Part shown: one piece after another, positions 1-11,331 of the stretch
Layout of the letters: each line of letters starts with the position of its first letter
How positions within the stretch are numbered: the stretch's first letter is position 1
Assembly (NCBI GenBank): GCA_036346205.1
Contig: JARFJB010001987.1
Coordinates: forward strand, 2,521,001-2,585,000
Direction of reading: 5' to 3'
From: Vesta saturnalis
Lineage: Eukaryota; Arthropoda; Insecta; Coleoptera; Lampyridae
Length of the DNA: 64,000 nucleotides
The notes under the pieces: generated by a model
What the model was told of the DNA's origin: nothing
Database searches by the model: none
Seen by the model: only the letters and a program-made list of their open reading frames with translations
Translations under genes and position numbers: made by a program

Positions 1-316
1 TGCCCTCAGGTTGCTTCTCTGCAGTAAATGCAAATTCTCGTCAAGATAACAGTCAACATCCTTTATATGCCAGGTACTCTCAGAAAACGCAAAATCACAC
101 TTCACCATACGACAATCAATCCTCTACTTCTCGGGTTCCATCTTGTAATAATCACAAGAGAACCTCAGGGAATTTAGCTCCCGATCAAGAGAAAGATCAA
201 TCCTGTAGTTCAAATACTATCTCAGCTTTATCTAAAAAAAATCTCACGTACCTTTAGCTACAGCTCAAGCTACTACCTACTCAAAGCAAAATGAACCTAT
301 TCAAATTAGAATATTT

Positions 317-499
317 GTGGATAGTGGAAGTCAAAACTCCTTTATAACTCAAAATTTAGTTGACAAATTAGGTTGTAGTGCATATAATAAAAATTCAAAT
401 ATTTCTGGAATTTCTAAAAGTCTCACATTCTCGAGTCAAATGATTGTTACACTTTTGCACTCTAATGTTGATTGCTCAAAAAGATTTAAGGTATCTTGA
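317..499 (+). pseudogene. BEL/Pao aspartic protease fragment
   Basis: The short reading frame begins with the retropepsin active-site motif DSGSQNSFIT, the D-S/T-G triad of retroviral-type aspartic proteases, with the SQ..FI variant common in Pao/BEL elements. It continues about 60 residues to a stop. The next frames resume with Pao-like spacer sequence leading to GWIVSG near 690, so this is the protease just upstream of RT. In a live element it would cleave the Gag-Pol polyprotein as a dimer. The frame is open at its start because the ATG is internal; the preceding bases also read as Pao-like linker. It is not a stand-alone gene. Confidence 0.75.
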
Positions 500-1560
500 C
501 AAAATTACAGATAAGTTACCACAAACTCTCATATGTCCAAGAAAATTAAAATTCCCCACATATTTTCAAACCTCGCACTCTGATTTTTCCACTCCGAATG
601 AAATTGATTGATTTTTTTATTATCTATTAACATACGGGTTTGTAAAAATGGGTAAAAATCTTCCTACTCTTCTCAAAATACATTTGGGATGGATAGTCTC
701 AGGAAATATTCCGCACTACTGTATTTAATTGCCCTCTTTTCAACCTTATCACGTAACTACATTCTCTCAAAACGATACTGAACTCGATTCAACTTACAAG
801 TTTTTGGAACATTGAAGAAAAAGCCAAATAAGTCTGTTCACACTCGAAGTTGAAATTTCAAATTTCACAACTAAATTCTCAAAATGGGCGCTTTCACGTT
901 GATGTACCCTTTAAATCACCCACTGAGTATCGCAACTTTAGTGAATCACTAAATCTTGCTCAAAGACGATTTCTGTCTCTTGAAAAGAGATTCGAGAATG
1001 AACCTAATCTATTTACAGAGTAAGAAAAATTTATAGATGAATGTTTATCTCTAAATCACGCTAAAATAGTTCCTCTCTCCCGCACTAACAAAATTGGCGA
1101 AAATAAATACTTCACTTGTGTGTCATACGAGGGTCGAGTTTATCTACCAAATTCAGAGTTGTATTTGAGGCTTCATGTAGAACATAAGCCTGATGATGTT
1201 CTCTCTGAATGATGTTACTTTAAAATGTTATCGTCTACAACCTGATTTATATGATATCCTTTGTCGTTTTCGTACATTTAGGTTCGTACTCACCGCCGAC
1301 ATAGAGAAGATGTTAGGCAAATTAGGTTAAACCCCGATCAAGTTTTTACAAAATATTCTTTGACGTGATTTTCCCGATCCTTTGTCATGTATTGAACTTT
1401 CACCGTCACATATGGGACAAATTTTGCACCCTTTGTCGCCTCTCGTGTTTTGAAAGAAATAGGTAATGCATCTAATGCTCTTCTTGCTCAAATATATATG
1501 GATGGTGTTTTAGCTGGATGCGATAGTTATGATGAACTGAAAACTCCTCTCAATTAAATT
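500..1560 (+). pseudogene. BEL/Pao reverse transcriptase core, broken
   Basis: Conceptual translation in shifting frames gives pieces that match the Pao RT order. GWIVSG lies near 690, KIVPLS...NKIG near 1065, and LTADIEKM...KIRLNPDQ near 1288 (motif A region). Next come FAPFVASRVLKEIGN near 1425 and QIYMDGVLAGCDS near 1490 (motif C region). The catalytic YxDD of this family reads YMDG here, so the second aspartate is gone. Several in-frame stops and frame changes are present. The role in an active element is copying the element RNA into cDNA. Assignment rests on motif order; no single open frame exists. Confidence 0.7.
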
Positions 1561-1671
1561 CATTAAGACACTTGGGATTTCATTTAAAAATGGGTTCCAA
1601 TTGAATAAATTTTTACAATTTTCTAACAAATATCCGAATTTGATATTAATCTTACAAGGTCACCTTGTAAA

Positions 1672-2043
1672 TTGTTAGGATTATCTTGGAACCCCTCTTC
1701 AGTTAATTTTCAAATATCATCTCCTGACACTCAAGTTGAGAATCATATTACCAAAAGGAAAATTCTGTCTACAATAGCACAATGTTTCGATCATCTTGGT
1801 CTTGTTAATCCAGTGATAGTCAAAGGTAAAATTTTAATGCAAAAACTTTACTTGTTAAAAATTGACTGGGATGCAAGAATCTGCTACGCGATCATCTTAA
1901 AGGAATACGAGGTATTCCTCAAAAGTATCTCCCAATTAAAAAATCTTGGAATTTCTCGCTTCCTCCTTTTAAATAAAGTGATAAATTCAATTGAAAATGG
2001 TTTTTCTGATTTAAGTACTGCTGTATATGGTGGTTGCACTTAA
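1672..2043 (+). pseudogene. BEL/Pao RT-RNase H connection segment
   Basis: This 123-codon frame holds the conserved Pao block after RT: LGLSWNP near its start, then TKRKILSTIAQCFDHLGLVN about residues 27-46. A KGKILMQKLYLLKIDWD stretch matches the family's 'P...KI..Q.LW....WD' signature. The frame breaks near 2040, and the following RNase H part continues in another frame overlapping from 2034. It is one of the best preserved parts of the element and gives the most secure family call. It has no independent function; in the intact polyprotein it links the polymerase to the RNase H domain. Confidence 0.8.
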
Positions 2044-2726
2044 ACCCGAGTAAAATATGCGGTAGCTTGCATGTTAATATCGGCAAAATCTCGTATCCTC
2101 TCAAAACAATTACTAAACCCAAACTCGAATTATGTGCTATGGTATTACTTTCAAAATTTGTGAACAAAATTCTAAAAATCTATAATAATCTCGCAGTCGA
2201 ATCAGTGCATCTTTGGACTGATTCACAAATAGCATTATTGTGATGTAGAAATCATCCCTCTCGCTGGAATATCTTTGTCGCAAACCGGGAATCACAAATT
2301 CAAGAACTAACGTCAGGATGTTATTGGTATTATATTAAATCTAAACAAAATCCCGCCGATACGTTGTCAAGAGGTGAATTTAATTCAGAAGCCCTTAATT
2401 TTTGGCTTTTTGGTCCACAGTTTTTACATAATAATGAACTTAATTTAACAACTCAAGAAAAAATTATAGAATTAAATGATCCTCCTGAAGTACGAAAGGT
2501 TTCCTTAGTTTTAGCTGAAACTCCTGTCAATTTTTGGGTATCTGTATTTTTGAAAGTGTCATCGTTCTCTCGCATGCAAAGGTCCCTGCTTACATTCTTT
2601 GATTTATCTGTAACTCAAAAACCCAACCATTTAAAATTGGTCAAATTTTTTAAAAAAAAAACATTTCTAAAGAAATATTTGGCGCTCTTAATAAATCGCT
2701 TTCAAATAAAAGCTCTTATCTTTTAA
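2034..2726 (+). pseudogene. BEL/Pao RNase H and following spacer
   Basis: Two frames (2034-2243 and 2364-2726) carry the RNase H landmarks of Pao elements: KPKLELCAMVLLSKFVNKI, then VHLWTDSQIALL with the catalytic-type WTDS. A gap with a stop (TGA at about 2241) follows, then NRESQIQELTSGCYWYYIKS in the intervening sequence. QNPADTLSRGEFNSEALNFW and FGPQFL come next, as is usual before the integrase. RNase H removes template RNA during reverse transcription. The stop after IALL and the frame change show that it is inactive. Confidence 0.8.
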
Positions 2727-2744
2727 ACTTTTCCTTTGACCTGA

Positions 2745-3950
2745 TGATTTAATTCGCGTAGGTGGTAGATTACAAAACGCTGATATTAGTAATGAACAAA
2801 AGCATCCAGTTCTCTTACCACCAAATAATTATGTAGATAGTCTATTGTTTTCACGAACACGAACGGTTAGGTCAGGTACTCAGAATTTCTCTTTAATTTT
2901 CGATTGAGATATTGGCCCTTAATGGCTTTCGTCCCGTGAAACGCTTCATCAGAAATTGTATTTTTACGGTGGCTCAACAAATGATGGCAGACTTGCCAAA
3001 AGACAGAGTTCAAATTTTTGGCCTTTTGAAAATGCAGAATTGATTTTGGAGGTCCGTTCATTATAAAGTCATCCAGATTAAGAAAAGCTCCAATTCAAAA
3101 ATGTTATATTGTTTTTTTGTATGGTAAACCATACATATAGAACTGTATCTAATTTATCATTCGAAACTTTTCATCACACATTTTACCACGGGAGAAAATC
3201 CTCAAGTACTTTATACTGATAACGCTACAATTATATTGGTTCTAAAAAGTATCTTAGAGATTTGTGTGATTTTTTTTCTTGAAATTATGACTATTCTTTC
3301 TACTTATGAGATCCAGTGGAAATTTATACCACCCATGTTCCAATTGGGGTGGATTTGGGAATCAGAAATTAAAAGCACGAAGCATCACATGTATCACCTC
3401 ATCTCAATTCACGTTTGAAGAATTTTCTACAATGTTTCAAGTAGAAGCAATTCTAAATTAGACCTTTTGCCCCTAATGATTTTCCGATTTCCATTCCCTG
3501 ACTCCTGATCATTTTCTTTAGGTATTACTTTATCAGTTCCCAATAAATCTGTATAGACTTTTTTGGTAACAATGTTCCAAATACAATACATTATTTGGAA
3601 GAGGGGTCAGTCGACTATCTCAGTCGTTTAAGAATAGACCGAAATGGTTGAAACCTACTGTTAATTTAAAGAAAATGATCTAGTGCTTAAAAAAGAAAAT
3701 TTCACCCCAATTTGGGCTAGGAAGAGAATGCATGGCTCAGATAGAAAGGTCAGGGTTGTACGTTTGAAAACACAAGATAGTGAATTCACCAGTATAACTA
3801 AATTATGTCAACTTCCTCAAGTCAATGAAAAAAAAATTCACCTAGCTCACTATTTATTAAATGTTATTTTTGATAGTTTTGTTTTCCGTCGCTCTTTTCG
3901 TTTTACTCTCTTTTTTTTTAACTACCTGAATTGCCTTAGAGGAGGATGTT
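2745..3950 (+). pseudogene. BEL/Pao integrase, broken
   Basis: Read in changing frames, the sequence gives the Pao integrase series. GGRLQNADIS...KHPVLLPP near 2760 and RYWPLMAF near 2908 come first, followed by RNCIFTVAQQMMADLPKDRVQ near 2950. Then come LYTDNATI near 3215 (a catalytic Asp of the DDE core), FIPP...GWIWESEIKSTKHH near 3330-3390, and NDLVLKKENFTPIWARKRM near 3665-3730. The domain ends with VRVVRLKT...KLCQLP near 3740-3820, as usual in this family. Integrase inserts the cDNA into host chromosomes. Multiple stops make the copy non-functional. The minus-strand frame at 2867-3061 is its shadow. Confidence 0.78.
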
Positions 3951-3977
3951 GAAGAAATATTTTCCAACCCCTTTTTA

Positions 3978-4051
<74 letters not shown>
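3978..4051. repeat. (AT)n microsatellite
   Basis: About 74 bp of almost pure AT dinucleotide repeat separates the BEL/Pao 3' end from the Tc1/mariner-like element that starts with GACAGGGTGT just after it. The isoleucine-tyrosine open frame across it is an artefact of the repeat. Confidence 0.97.
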
Positions 4052-4055
<4 letters not shown>

Positions 4056-4389
4056 GGGTGTATTTTAAAATCACCGACAAACGAAAACGAGATTCTATGA
4101 TTCAACATAAGAATAAAAGAAAAAAGAATAAAATGATCATAAACGCTATTCCGAAAATGCTTCCTAATCGAGATACAGGTTGATTAAAAAATAATTTTTT
4201 TAAGATTTTTTTAAGATTCCTCAAAAACTGCAAAAGATATTACACTGAGATTTGGTACACCTAAATCTCTAATTAAGGTACAATTAATCAGGTGAGTTTG
4301 AGTCAACTGGCTCCATCCAGTGGCGTAGAATATGTTAAGTTTAATCACTTTTAGTAAAAAAAAACGCACGTCCCTTTTTTTTTGAAAAA

Positions 4390-4447
4390 ATATTTTTGTT
4401 AAATTCAACTATTAATTCTGCAAATAAAATCATACTTAGTATTTTAT
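4390..4447 (+). repeat. Left inverted repeat of Tc1/mariner-like element
   Basis: It contains TTAATTCTGCAAATAAAAT followed by CATACTTAGTATTTT. This is repeated in reverse complement at 5762-5820 with only a few differences. It is a subterminal part of a long TIR, not the extreme end. Confidence 0.8.
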
Positions 4448-4600
4448 ATTTTGTATTAATATAAACGACTACACTATTCAGTAATAACCAAATTAAATAA
4501 ATCAGAGATTGCTTTGCATTTGACAGTTACGTATCTTATGTTTGCTAAAATAGTTGCAACGCGTGTGTTGTAATTCATTGTTTGTCTAATTACTGTGAAA

Positions 4601-5600
4601 ATGAATTATTCCAAACGAGAACTGGTCGATATGCATTTATGTTCTCGACTTTATGAACAAAGATTTCCAAATAGAAGACATCCACATCATACTACGTTTA
4701 GAACCGTTCATCGTAACTTGTTAGAGTATGGAAGTTTAAAAGGAATGAAAAATTCTGGACGAAATGCTTGTACCAGTTGAAATTGAGGCAAATTTTAGAT
4801 AGAGTTTATGAAAATTCATCAATAAGTACGCGTGAGTTAGGTTTAAAATTTGGTGTGTTAGCAAGTCTTGGAAAGTTTTAGGGAAACAAAATTTACATCC
4901 CTTTCACCTACAAAAGTGCATGCTTTATTGCCTGCTGAACATCCTTGTCGAATGAATTTTTGCGAATGGTTTTTAAATAAAATGCTGAAGATGTACAATT
5001 TGTTAGAAACTTATGACCACTGATGAGTGTTTTTTTCCCGAAATGGAATAATAAATTTGCATAATTTACAAATGGTTAGATGAAAATCAGCATCCAACTG
5101 TAGTTACAGCTCACCGACATAGATTTAGCCAAAATATTTTGATAGGTATACTAGACGATCACCTAATCGGACATATCCATTTTCCTCAAAGACTTTTGGG
5201 AATTCTATTTAAATTGTTTGAGAGAAGATTTGCCAGAATTGTTTGACGACGTACTCTTAGATGTTATAATGAACATGTATTTCATGCAATGGTGCACCAT
5301 ATTCTACCGAAACTTCAGAGAATTTTAAATGTATGGTTCCCTGGACGCTGGATTGATGAAAGTGAAGGGTGGCCGGTACCATCGCCAGATTTAAACCAAT
5401 TGGATTTTTTTTGTGTGGGGTATCTGAAAACTCGTGTCTATTCTGTTCAAATTGATAATCGACAGCAACTTTGAATCGCATACAAATGGCATGCGATGAT
5501 ATTAGGGCTATGCCACAATTTTTCAGCGTGTTAGGTTTCATTTGCTAAGAAGAATACAAGCTTGCATTCAAAAGGAAGGAGGACATTTTGAACAATATGT
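4601..5600 (+). pseudogene. Tc1/mariner-superfamily transposase with DUF4817-type HTH, broken
   Basis: The first 60 codons (4601-4780) read MNYSKRELVDMHL...YEQRFPNRRHPHHTTFRTVHR, the helix-turn-helix (DUF4817-like) that opens a large arthropod transposase family. Further pieces follow in shifted frames: LTTDECFF near 5010 (first catalytic Asp) and HRHRFSQNILIGILDDHLIG near 5110-5170. A block near 5285-5310 reads NGAP where the family has DGAPPH, so the second Asp is lost. FPGRWIDESEGWPVPSPDL and LDFFCVGYLKTRVYS lie near 5335-5440. Several stops and frameshifts are present. A live copy would cut and paste the element at TA sites. Confidence 0.82.
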
Positions 5601-5761
5601 ATAAAAATAATTATTATTTTGTTTTGATTCCTTCAATACCTCTTTAATAATGTACCTAATAGTTAATTTATTTTTTTGTAAAATAAAACAAATTTTGATT
5701 TTAATGAATAATTGGTCGTTGATGTTAATGCAAAATATTTCAAAACGGGGTGCCGAATCGA

Positions 5762-5820
5762 AAAATACTAAGTATAATTTTATTTGCAGAATTAAATGTT
5801 GAATCTATCAAAAAATATGT
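5762..5820 (-). repeat. Right inverted repeat of Tc1/mariner-like element
   Basis: Reverse complement of 4390-4447. The similarity ends at about 5821, whereas the left side continues outward for over 300 bp, so the right end of the transposon is probably lost. Confidence 0.78.
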
Positions 5821-5825
5821 CGATT

Positions 5826-6890
5826 GCAAGAAAGTGGATTTGTTTTGATTAAAACAGGCTTAATAAAATTTACAAGTTGGTTCAGTCATCATTGTGCTAC
5901 ATAAAAACATGTCAGGAAGGTTAAATAAAGTTATTTCTGTAAGTACGATTAAGTTCGTAGTTTTGTTTCATTAAATTACAGTTCACTTAAAGTATTTTGG
6001 CATTTGGGTGTTTTACAGGTGTTTAAACACAGTGTAGAGTTATGTTTATATTAGGGGCATATTATAAGTAAGATAAAATGCAGGAAAGATGTAAAATTGA
6101 GAAAGGGTTATAGAACATAATTTTTTATTACTATTAATGGAAGTATGTACAAACATAGGGTGCATAGTAAACATTTAGCACAATGTACAGAACAAAACAT
6201 AAAGAAATTTACATGCAGATACATTTTTATGTAAGATTTTTGAAGAAATGTGTTAGACAATATTTTATTAAAGTGACTAAAATTTAAACGATACAAGCAA
6301 AGTGAACATTGAAAATGAATAAAAAAATTGTATAAGTTATAGAATAACATTTTGATTAATTTGAACGTTTTAAACGCAAATTATTTGTACATTTAAATTA
6401 AGTTAGGTTGTTCTAAATTTAAGGTTTTTACAAATTTATAGTTTTTAGAGTAATATGATCTTAAAATAAATTGTTAATTTGATTAATATGAGGTTTTCCT
6501 CATTTCCATACAGTAATTTACTTTGTAAAGTCATTTGAACATAAATTTAGTGAAATGGGGTTAACTATACAAATTTCCTATGTTGAACAGAATTTTTCTA
6601 AATTTAAGATTTTGGACATATAATAAATGTTTTCTAATTCAAATTTTGTCACGAATATGTAGTTAATTTAAGTGTAGAAAGTAAGATTTTTAGATATAAG
6701 CAAATTCAGTTTAGAATAAGTCAATTCGTAAAATTTTTAAGAGAGGTATACCAAGTTTGGCATCAAATTGTGCGGAATTTTGCACAGATTTCATTTCTGT
6801 TTTTATCAGTAGCTTTATAAGAAAGTTATAGCATAATTTATACTTTAGTTAAGTTTTCGAATTTATTCTGACCAATCACAGACTTGGTTA
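5826..6890. other. Unassigned AT-rich sequence
   Basis: I see no gene, clear repeat or element end here. The minus-strand frame at 6108-6350 has low-complexity composition and no recognisable domain. Confidence 0.6.
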
Positions 6891-6939
6891 CATTGTTTGA
6901 TTTCTAAAAAATTGAAAATGTTGTAACTAACAGGAGGGT

Positions 6940-7320
6940 ATATAAAGAATTGCTCCTGAGCAGACCTCTCTATTCTCTATTTCTTCCAGTTGTTTTGCAA
7001 AGTTTAAAAAGTGTGGTGTTTGTGTTAACAAGCAAGTTATACAACCACGTTTATTATCGGAAGATTTTAATACAAGTTTAACGGAGAGACGAGAAGTTCA
7101 GAAACAAGTGTTATTAACCTACATTTGTTAAAATAAAGTTTTGTTACCGATATATGTCCATGTTCGTAAAGTTTATTACGAATTAAACTTCACAGTTGTT
7201 ACGATTTATGTTTGACGAGTTTTAAAAAAGTTCGGTTGTTTAAATTTACTTGTGGTTACGTTTTCCAAAATAAAATTTTATTCATTTTTTTTCCAACTGG
7301 TATTTTATTCCTGCTGCTAC
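6940..7320 (+). promoter_or_regulatory. Possible LTR-like core promoter and poly(A) region
   Basis: GGGTATATAAAG at about 6948 is a good TATA box. About 25-30 bp downstream lies a pyrimidine-rich start region (CAGACCTCTCTATTC), followed by a leader without long frames. AATAAAG (about 7133) and AATAAAAT (about 7270) are candidate poly(A) signals. This spacing resembles the U3-R-U5 part of an LTR, but I could not find a second copy, a primer-binding site or clear TG...CA ends. It could equally be a degraded promoter of another origin. Confidence 0.3.
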
Positions 7321-9950
7321 ATTTTAATAATTGATATTCCATTCGGATGCTAAAAAGAAAAGTGATATTAATTTAAAATTTCTACATCTTTAAAACATTA
7401 CATAAACCGATAATTTTGAAACATTTTAAAACGATTAAATAAATATTACTATCAATAAATTTAGTGGTTGAGTGAAACTTTTAAGCAAAGAATAAGCACG
7501 TTTAACAAAAAAGCAACCATTAATCCGAGGCCAGTGTAATTATTGGACATATTGCAGCGGAACTTGGTGGATCAATAACTTGATCATCGATTGGAAAGAG
7601 CCACTGTATAATTGGAAACTGTAAAAACATTTTGCAGTATGCCAATGCACATGTAAAATTTTAATTTAACCCTCATTGATTAATTTGGTATTTAATTTCT
7701 TGATAGGGACATGTTTTCAAATTTGTAAACATTTAAAACAAAATTTGTTTTCTTTCCAAATTTTAATTTTCAAATTAAAATCCAATTTTAAGTCATCATT
7801 TAGGAAATTTGACAGTTTTATTTATTCATTGAATACCAACGATGGTTGGGTCAAATTTTAAAAATTTAACATACAAATCGATTAACTGGAATCCAATAAT
7901 ATAAACCATTAATAATAATATATTTTAAATAATATAATAATTAATTATTATAAAAAATTAAATATATAAAAATAAATTAAATTAAATTTAATTTTAAATA
8001 AATTATAAAGAATTTGGTGTGGGTGATAATAAAAAATTTAACAAACAAATGTTATTCAACAAATTTTTTATAATAATAATTTCTTACAACAATTAAATAT
8101 AATATATTAATTAAAAATATTTTTTTTTTAAATTATTATTTAATTATATTTTTTTAATTTAAATTTTTATAATTGTTAATTGCGTTGTTTTGTTTAGTTA
8201 GGAAAAATGTCAGAATTTGTTTGTTTTCCAAATAAATAATTTAAAATTCCTAAAATAAGATCAACTAAAAAAATTACCAAGTTTAAAAATTTTCCCTTTT
8301 GTTTAAATTTGTTTTAATTACATTTCTTTGTAAAATTTAAACTGTTAGTCGGACTTGTGAATATTGCTAGTTTTGTATTTTCAATTGTTTTATAAAAAAG
8401 GTTTTTTAAAAGGTCCTTCGGTTTAAAAAATACGGTGTAACAAAAATCCTACATTTTAAAAAAAAGTGAATAAAAAAGACATTGTAGTTTTCACCTTTTT
8501 TTCAAAAAGTTGGTTTTACTGATAGGTACCCATTTTCTAAAGTTAAAACCGAAACTGTTTTAATGTCAGAAATTAAAGCTGCAATTGCTCCCTAAAGTGT
8601 ATTTCAATTATTTTATAACAAAATTTTAAAATAATTTTAGGAAAACCATTCCGGAAATTACTTTTAATTTATAAAAAAAATAATGTGAAAAAAAGAATTA
8701 TAAAGCTCGTATTAACTTACTTGTCAACGGAAATCCTTTACGATTTGGACGTAACATTGTAAGTAAGGTTACTTTTCTACAACACATTTTTAAAAGTTTA
8801 AAATCCCGGAAATTGGAATTCATTACATAATAATGGGTTTAAACGTTAATTTAACCAATGTGAAGCAAACCAAGATAATTTAATTTTCTTGAAATATCCG
8901 TTTATGAAACAAAATTAAAATTATTAAATAAAAAAAAATTTCTTTTTAAATGGGTTTTTTTTTTATTTATTAATTACTTCGCAAAAATTATTTTGTTTTT
9001 CAAAAGAACTTTAAAATTTTTAAGATTTTTTTTTTTTTTTCGCTTATTTGCTTTATTCAGTTGGTACGTATTCACTTTTATTCCCATTTTTTTAATAATT
9101 TCCATTCATTTTACAAAGAATTGTTTATTTTTTACAATTACAAATAGCAATTTTAAAAAAGTTTACAAAAGAAAATATACAAAGGCATTAATTACATGAG
9201 TTTAACTCTAAATTTAATTAGGTTTGTTAAAACCCTAAACTGACATTTATTTTTAAAACAAATTAAAAGAAATTATTTATGTTAATGTAAATGTTATTTG
9301 TTAACACTTCATAAATAAAATCTTTCTTTTGGTAAAACGGTTTTTTTTTTTTATTAAATTTAAACGTTTCGAAAATTATGTTGCTTCACCGTAAATTTAA
9401 ACTTTAAGAATTTTTAAATGTAAAATACAGAAAATTAAAAAAAAATAAATTTAAAAATTAAAAAGCAAAATTCCCTGCTTTTTCGTTTGCGTATTAAGCC
9501 TTGGAACAATTCTTTTTAATTTATTTCTCCTAAGAAAAATAGTTTTTTAATACATTAATAAATCTTTACAGAATAGTCTTGGGTGAAAATCGAACGCCTT
9601 TAACAAAACCGGCTAAAAGAGCTTCATAATCAAAGGAAAATTTAAAAAACAGATGAGGTCTTCTAAAAACTTTTAAGTTGTAAAAATTTCCAAATAAAAC
9701 TTGACATACCAATTTAAATTAACAAAGAAAATTTTATTTAAACTTTAATTGTTAGTAAGGGAAATCTTACTTTTTTTACAATTGGCCCTTCTGGTTTGGT
9801 AACCCAATTTTATTTCCTGGTTTGCTCTCGGGATTTTAAAACGGGGTGTGGTTTTGGAGTATGGATGGGTTCACGAATTAAATAAAAACCGTAAAGCTTT
9901 TTAATTGTATATTAAGAAAGTCAAATTTTAAAAAAGGTTTAACAAAAACA
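7321..9950. other. Unassigned, very AT-rich
   Basis: Dense A/T runs, with the 7860-8180 part almost entirely A and T. The open frames at 7676-7861 and 8993-9199 are phenylalanine/lysine/asparagine-rich products of composition, with no domain. I see no element ends or coding motifs. Confidence 0.6.
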
Positions 9951-11160
9951 ACTTTGCCGGGTCGGCGGGGTTTCCCTGGTTGGCGGGTACTGTGTGCGAA
10001 GTCGCTTCTTAACAAAGTAGTTTTTAATTATTTCTTACCTGGGTAAAATTTAGTTAGGTCCTTGTACTGCGAGAGCGTTACCTTGATAGTTTTGGTTTGG
10101 GGCCGCCCAATAACTCGAGTGGGGGATTGAAAAATCGATATCGTACTTAACTTTAGTCTCTGGGCGCGAAGCAAGGATTTCCTCTGGGAAAAAAAGCGGG
10201 CCTAGGCAAAGGAGCCGGCCGGTCTTTTCTAATTTAACCTTTAATTAGGAATTAATTATTTATCTCTAAATTAATTACTGATCTCTTCTAAGTTTAATTA
10301 TTTTAAAATCGGATCAAAACTACTTTTTAAAATACCAACGGTTTACGTGATGAAAAATTACGTTTAATTTATTTCAAACCTTTGAAATTTACATGGTTGG
10401 TGAACCAAATTTATTAACATAGGTTAGGAGGTTTTTCGGATTCACAGACACTGTGTATGGTTTTTGATTGTTTATATTATGATTTAGGAATTTCATAATG
10501 CCCAGAAGACTAGGGATTTTTATGGAAACAAGAAAATTAGGTTTTAATGAACAATTCATCAAGTCTTTGCGAATATACCCTTATTAGGTTATTTGTATCA
10601 TGAACGGGATTACCTTTGGCATCCAGGTCTATGTTTTGGTTTATGGGGTTATTTGACCAGGGCAGTTATTTGATCTGGATTAGTCGGGATTACCCTGCGG
10701 CTTAGGTTTTTTAACTCCTATCACCCGGAATTTTTACGGTTTAGTTTTGATGTAAATTGTTAGATTGTATAACTTTACAACTTACGTGTCTATCAATAGC
10801 AGTACAGAATTGAACTTTAGGTTGCCCGGTGCGTCGTGGTGCGCGTTATCGCCAGATCGCGAAGGACTCTTCGTCGGTGAACAACAGGTCGGTGCTTACA
10901 CTAAGCAAATGGAGCGGCTGCGGCTACTGGTTTCTGGAACGGCTTGACTTGAATCTACGGAGATTCATCCATTCTGATGCGCGTCGTGAGTTTATAAAGC
11001 TGCATCTGTGGGCGGCTTCGCGGCTACCGTGCGGGGAAGGCCGTTATGTGATTGGTTAAAATCGTTCTGACGTGCAGAAACTTACGGTTTCTTAGAAATA
11101 CACGTCAGCGGTGATGAATAAATTATTCGTTGTGCAATATCGCGTAAACTTATGAAATCT
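9951..11160. other. Unassigned GC-richer island
   Basis: Two patches (about 9955-10240 and 10810-11070) are clearly richer in G and C than anything nearby. The first has GTCGGCGGGG, GGGGCCGCCC and GAGCCGGCCGG; the second has GCGTCGTGGTGCGCG and CGCGAAGG. Two overlapping open frames (10765-10947 and 10829-11059) cover the second patch, but neither product shows a known domain and neither is clearly favoured. The patches could be leader or LTR sequence of an unrecognised retroelement, or foreign-origin sequence. I assign no function. Confidence 0.4.
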
Positions 11161-11287
11161 TACATACAGGATGGTCCGCACCTAATTTATTCTAAAACAC
11201 ATACGTACAGGACGCTGGTTCTTTACAAGGGTGAGTCAACGATAGAGCAAGCTGGTGCTTTATAGGTAATCTTGCCAATAAAATGTA

Positions 11288-11331
11288 TTTATCATATTAC
11301 ATTCTTGTATTTATCATGTTATATTCTTACA
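11288..11331. repeat. Two-unit direct repeat
   Basis: ATTTATCATATTACATTCTTGT is followed immediately by a near-identical unit (ATTTATCATGTTATATTCTTA). It lies directly before the miniature element. Confidence 0.7.

Larger units (their letters stand above)
1..3960 (+). mobile_element. BEL/Pao LTR retrotransposon, degenerate, 5' part outside window
   Basis: Protease, reverse transcriptase, RNase H and integrase remnants follow one another on the + strand in the order typical of Pao/BEL pol. Many stops and frameshifts separate the pieces, so the copy is dead. The gag and 5' LTR would lie before the window. At about 3949 the integrase tail (LRGGC then stop) runs into TGTTGAAG, which could be the first bases of the 3' LTR. 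That LTR is cut off within about 30 bp by an AT microsatellite. Family assignment rests on several Pao-typical motifs: the LGLxW...TKRKILS..FDxLGL block, the PKLELCA block and the NPADTLSRG block. Confidence 0.85.
4053..5825 (+). mobile_element. Tc1/mariner-like DNA transposon, inactive
   Basis: A broken DDE transposase gene (+ strand) lies between inverted repeats; the best matched part is 4390-4447 against 5762-5820. The left end probably begins with ACAGGGTGTATTTTAAAATC at about 4053, a terminus style common in these elements. The matching outer part of the right repeat is missing, so the right end looks truncated near 5825. I found no clean TA duplication for that reason. Confidence 0.7.

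Noticed and set aside
3857..4108. Minus-strand frame rich in Tyr-Ile
   Set aside because: Translation of the AT microsatellite.
10765..11059. Overlapping frames in the GC-rich patch as a host gene
   Set aside because: Two competing frames, no domain, no splice or promoter context. Left as unexplained composition.
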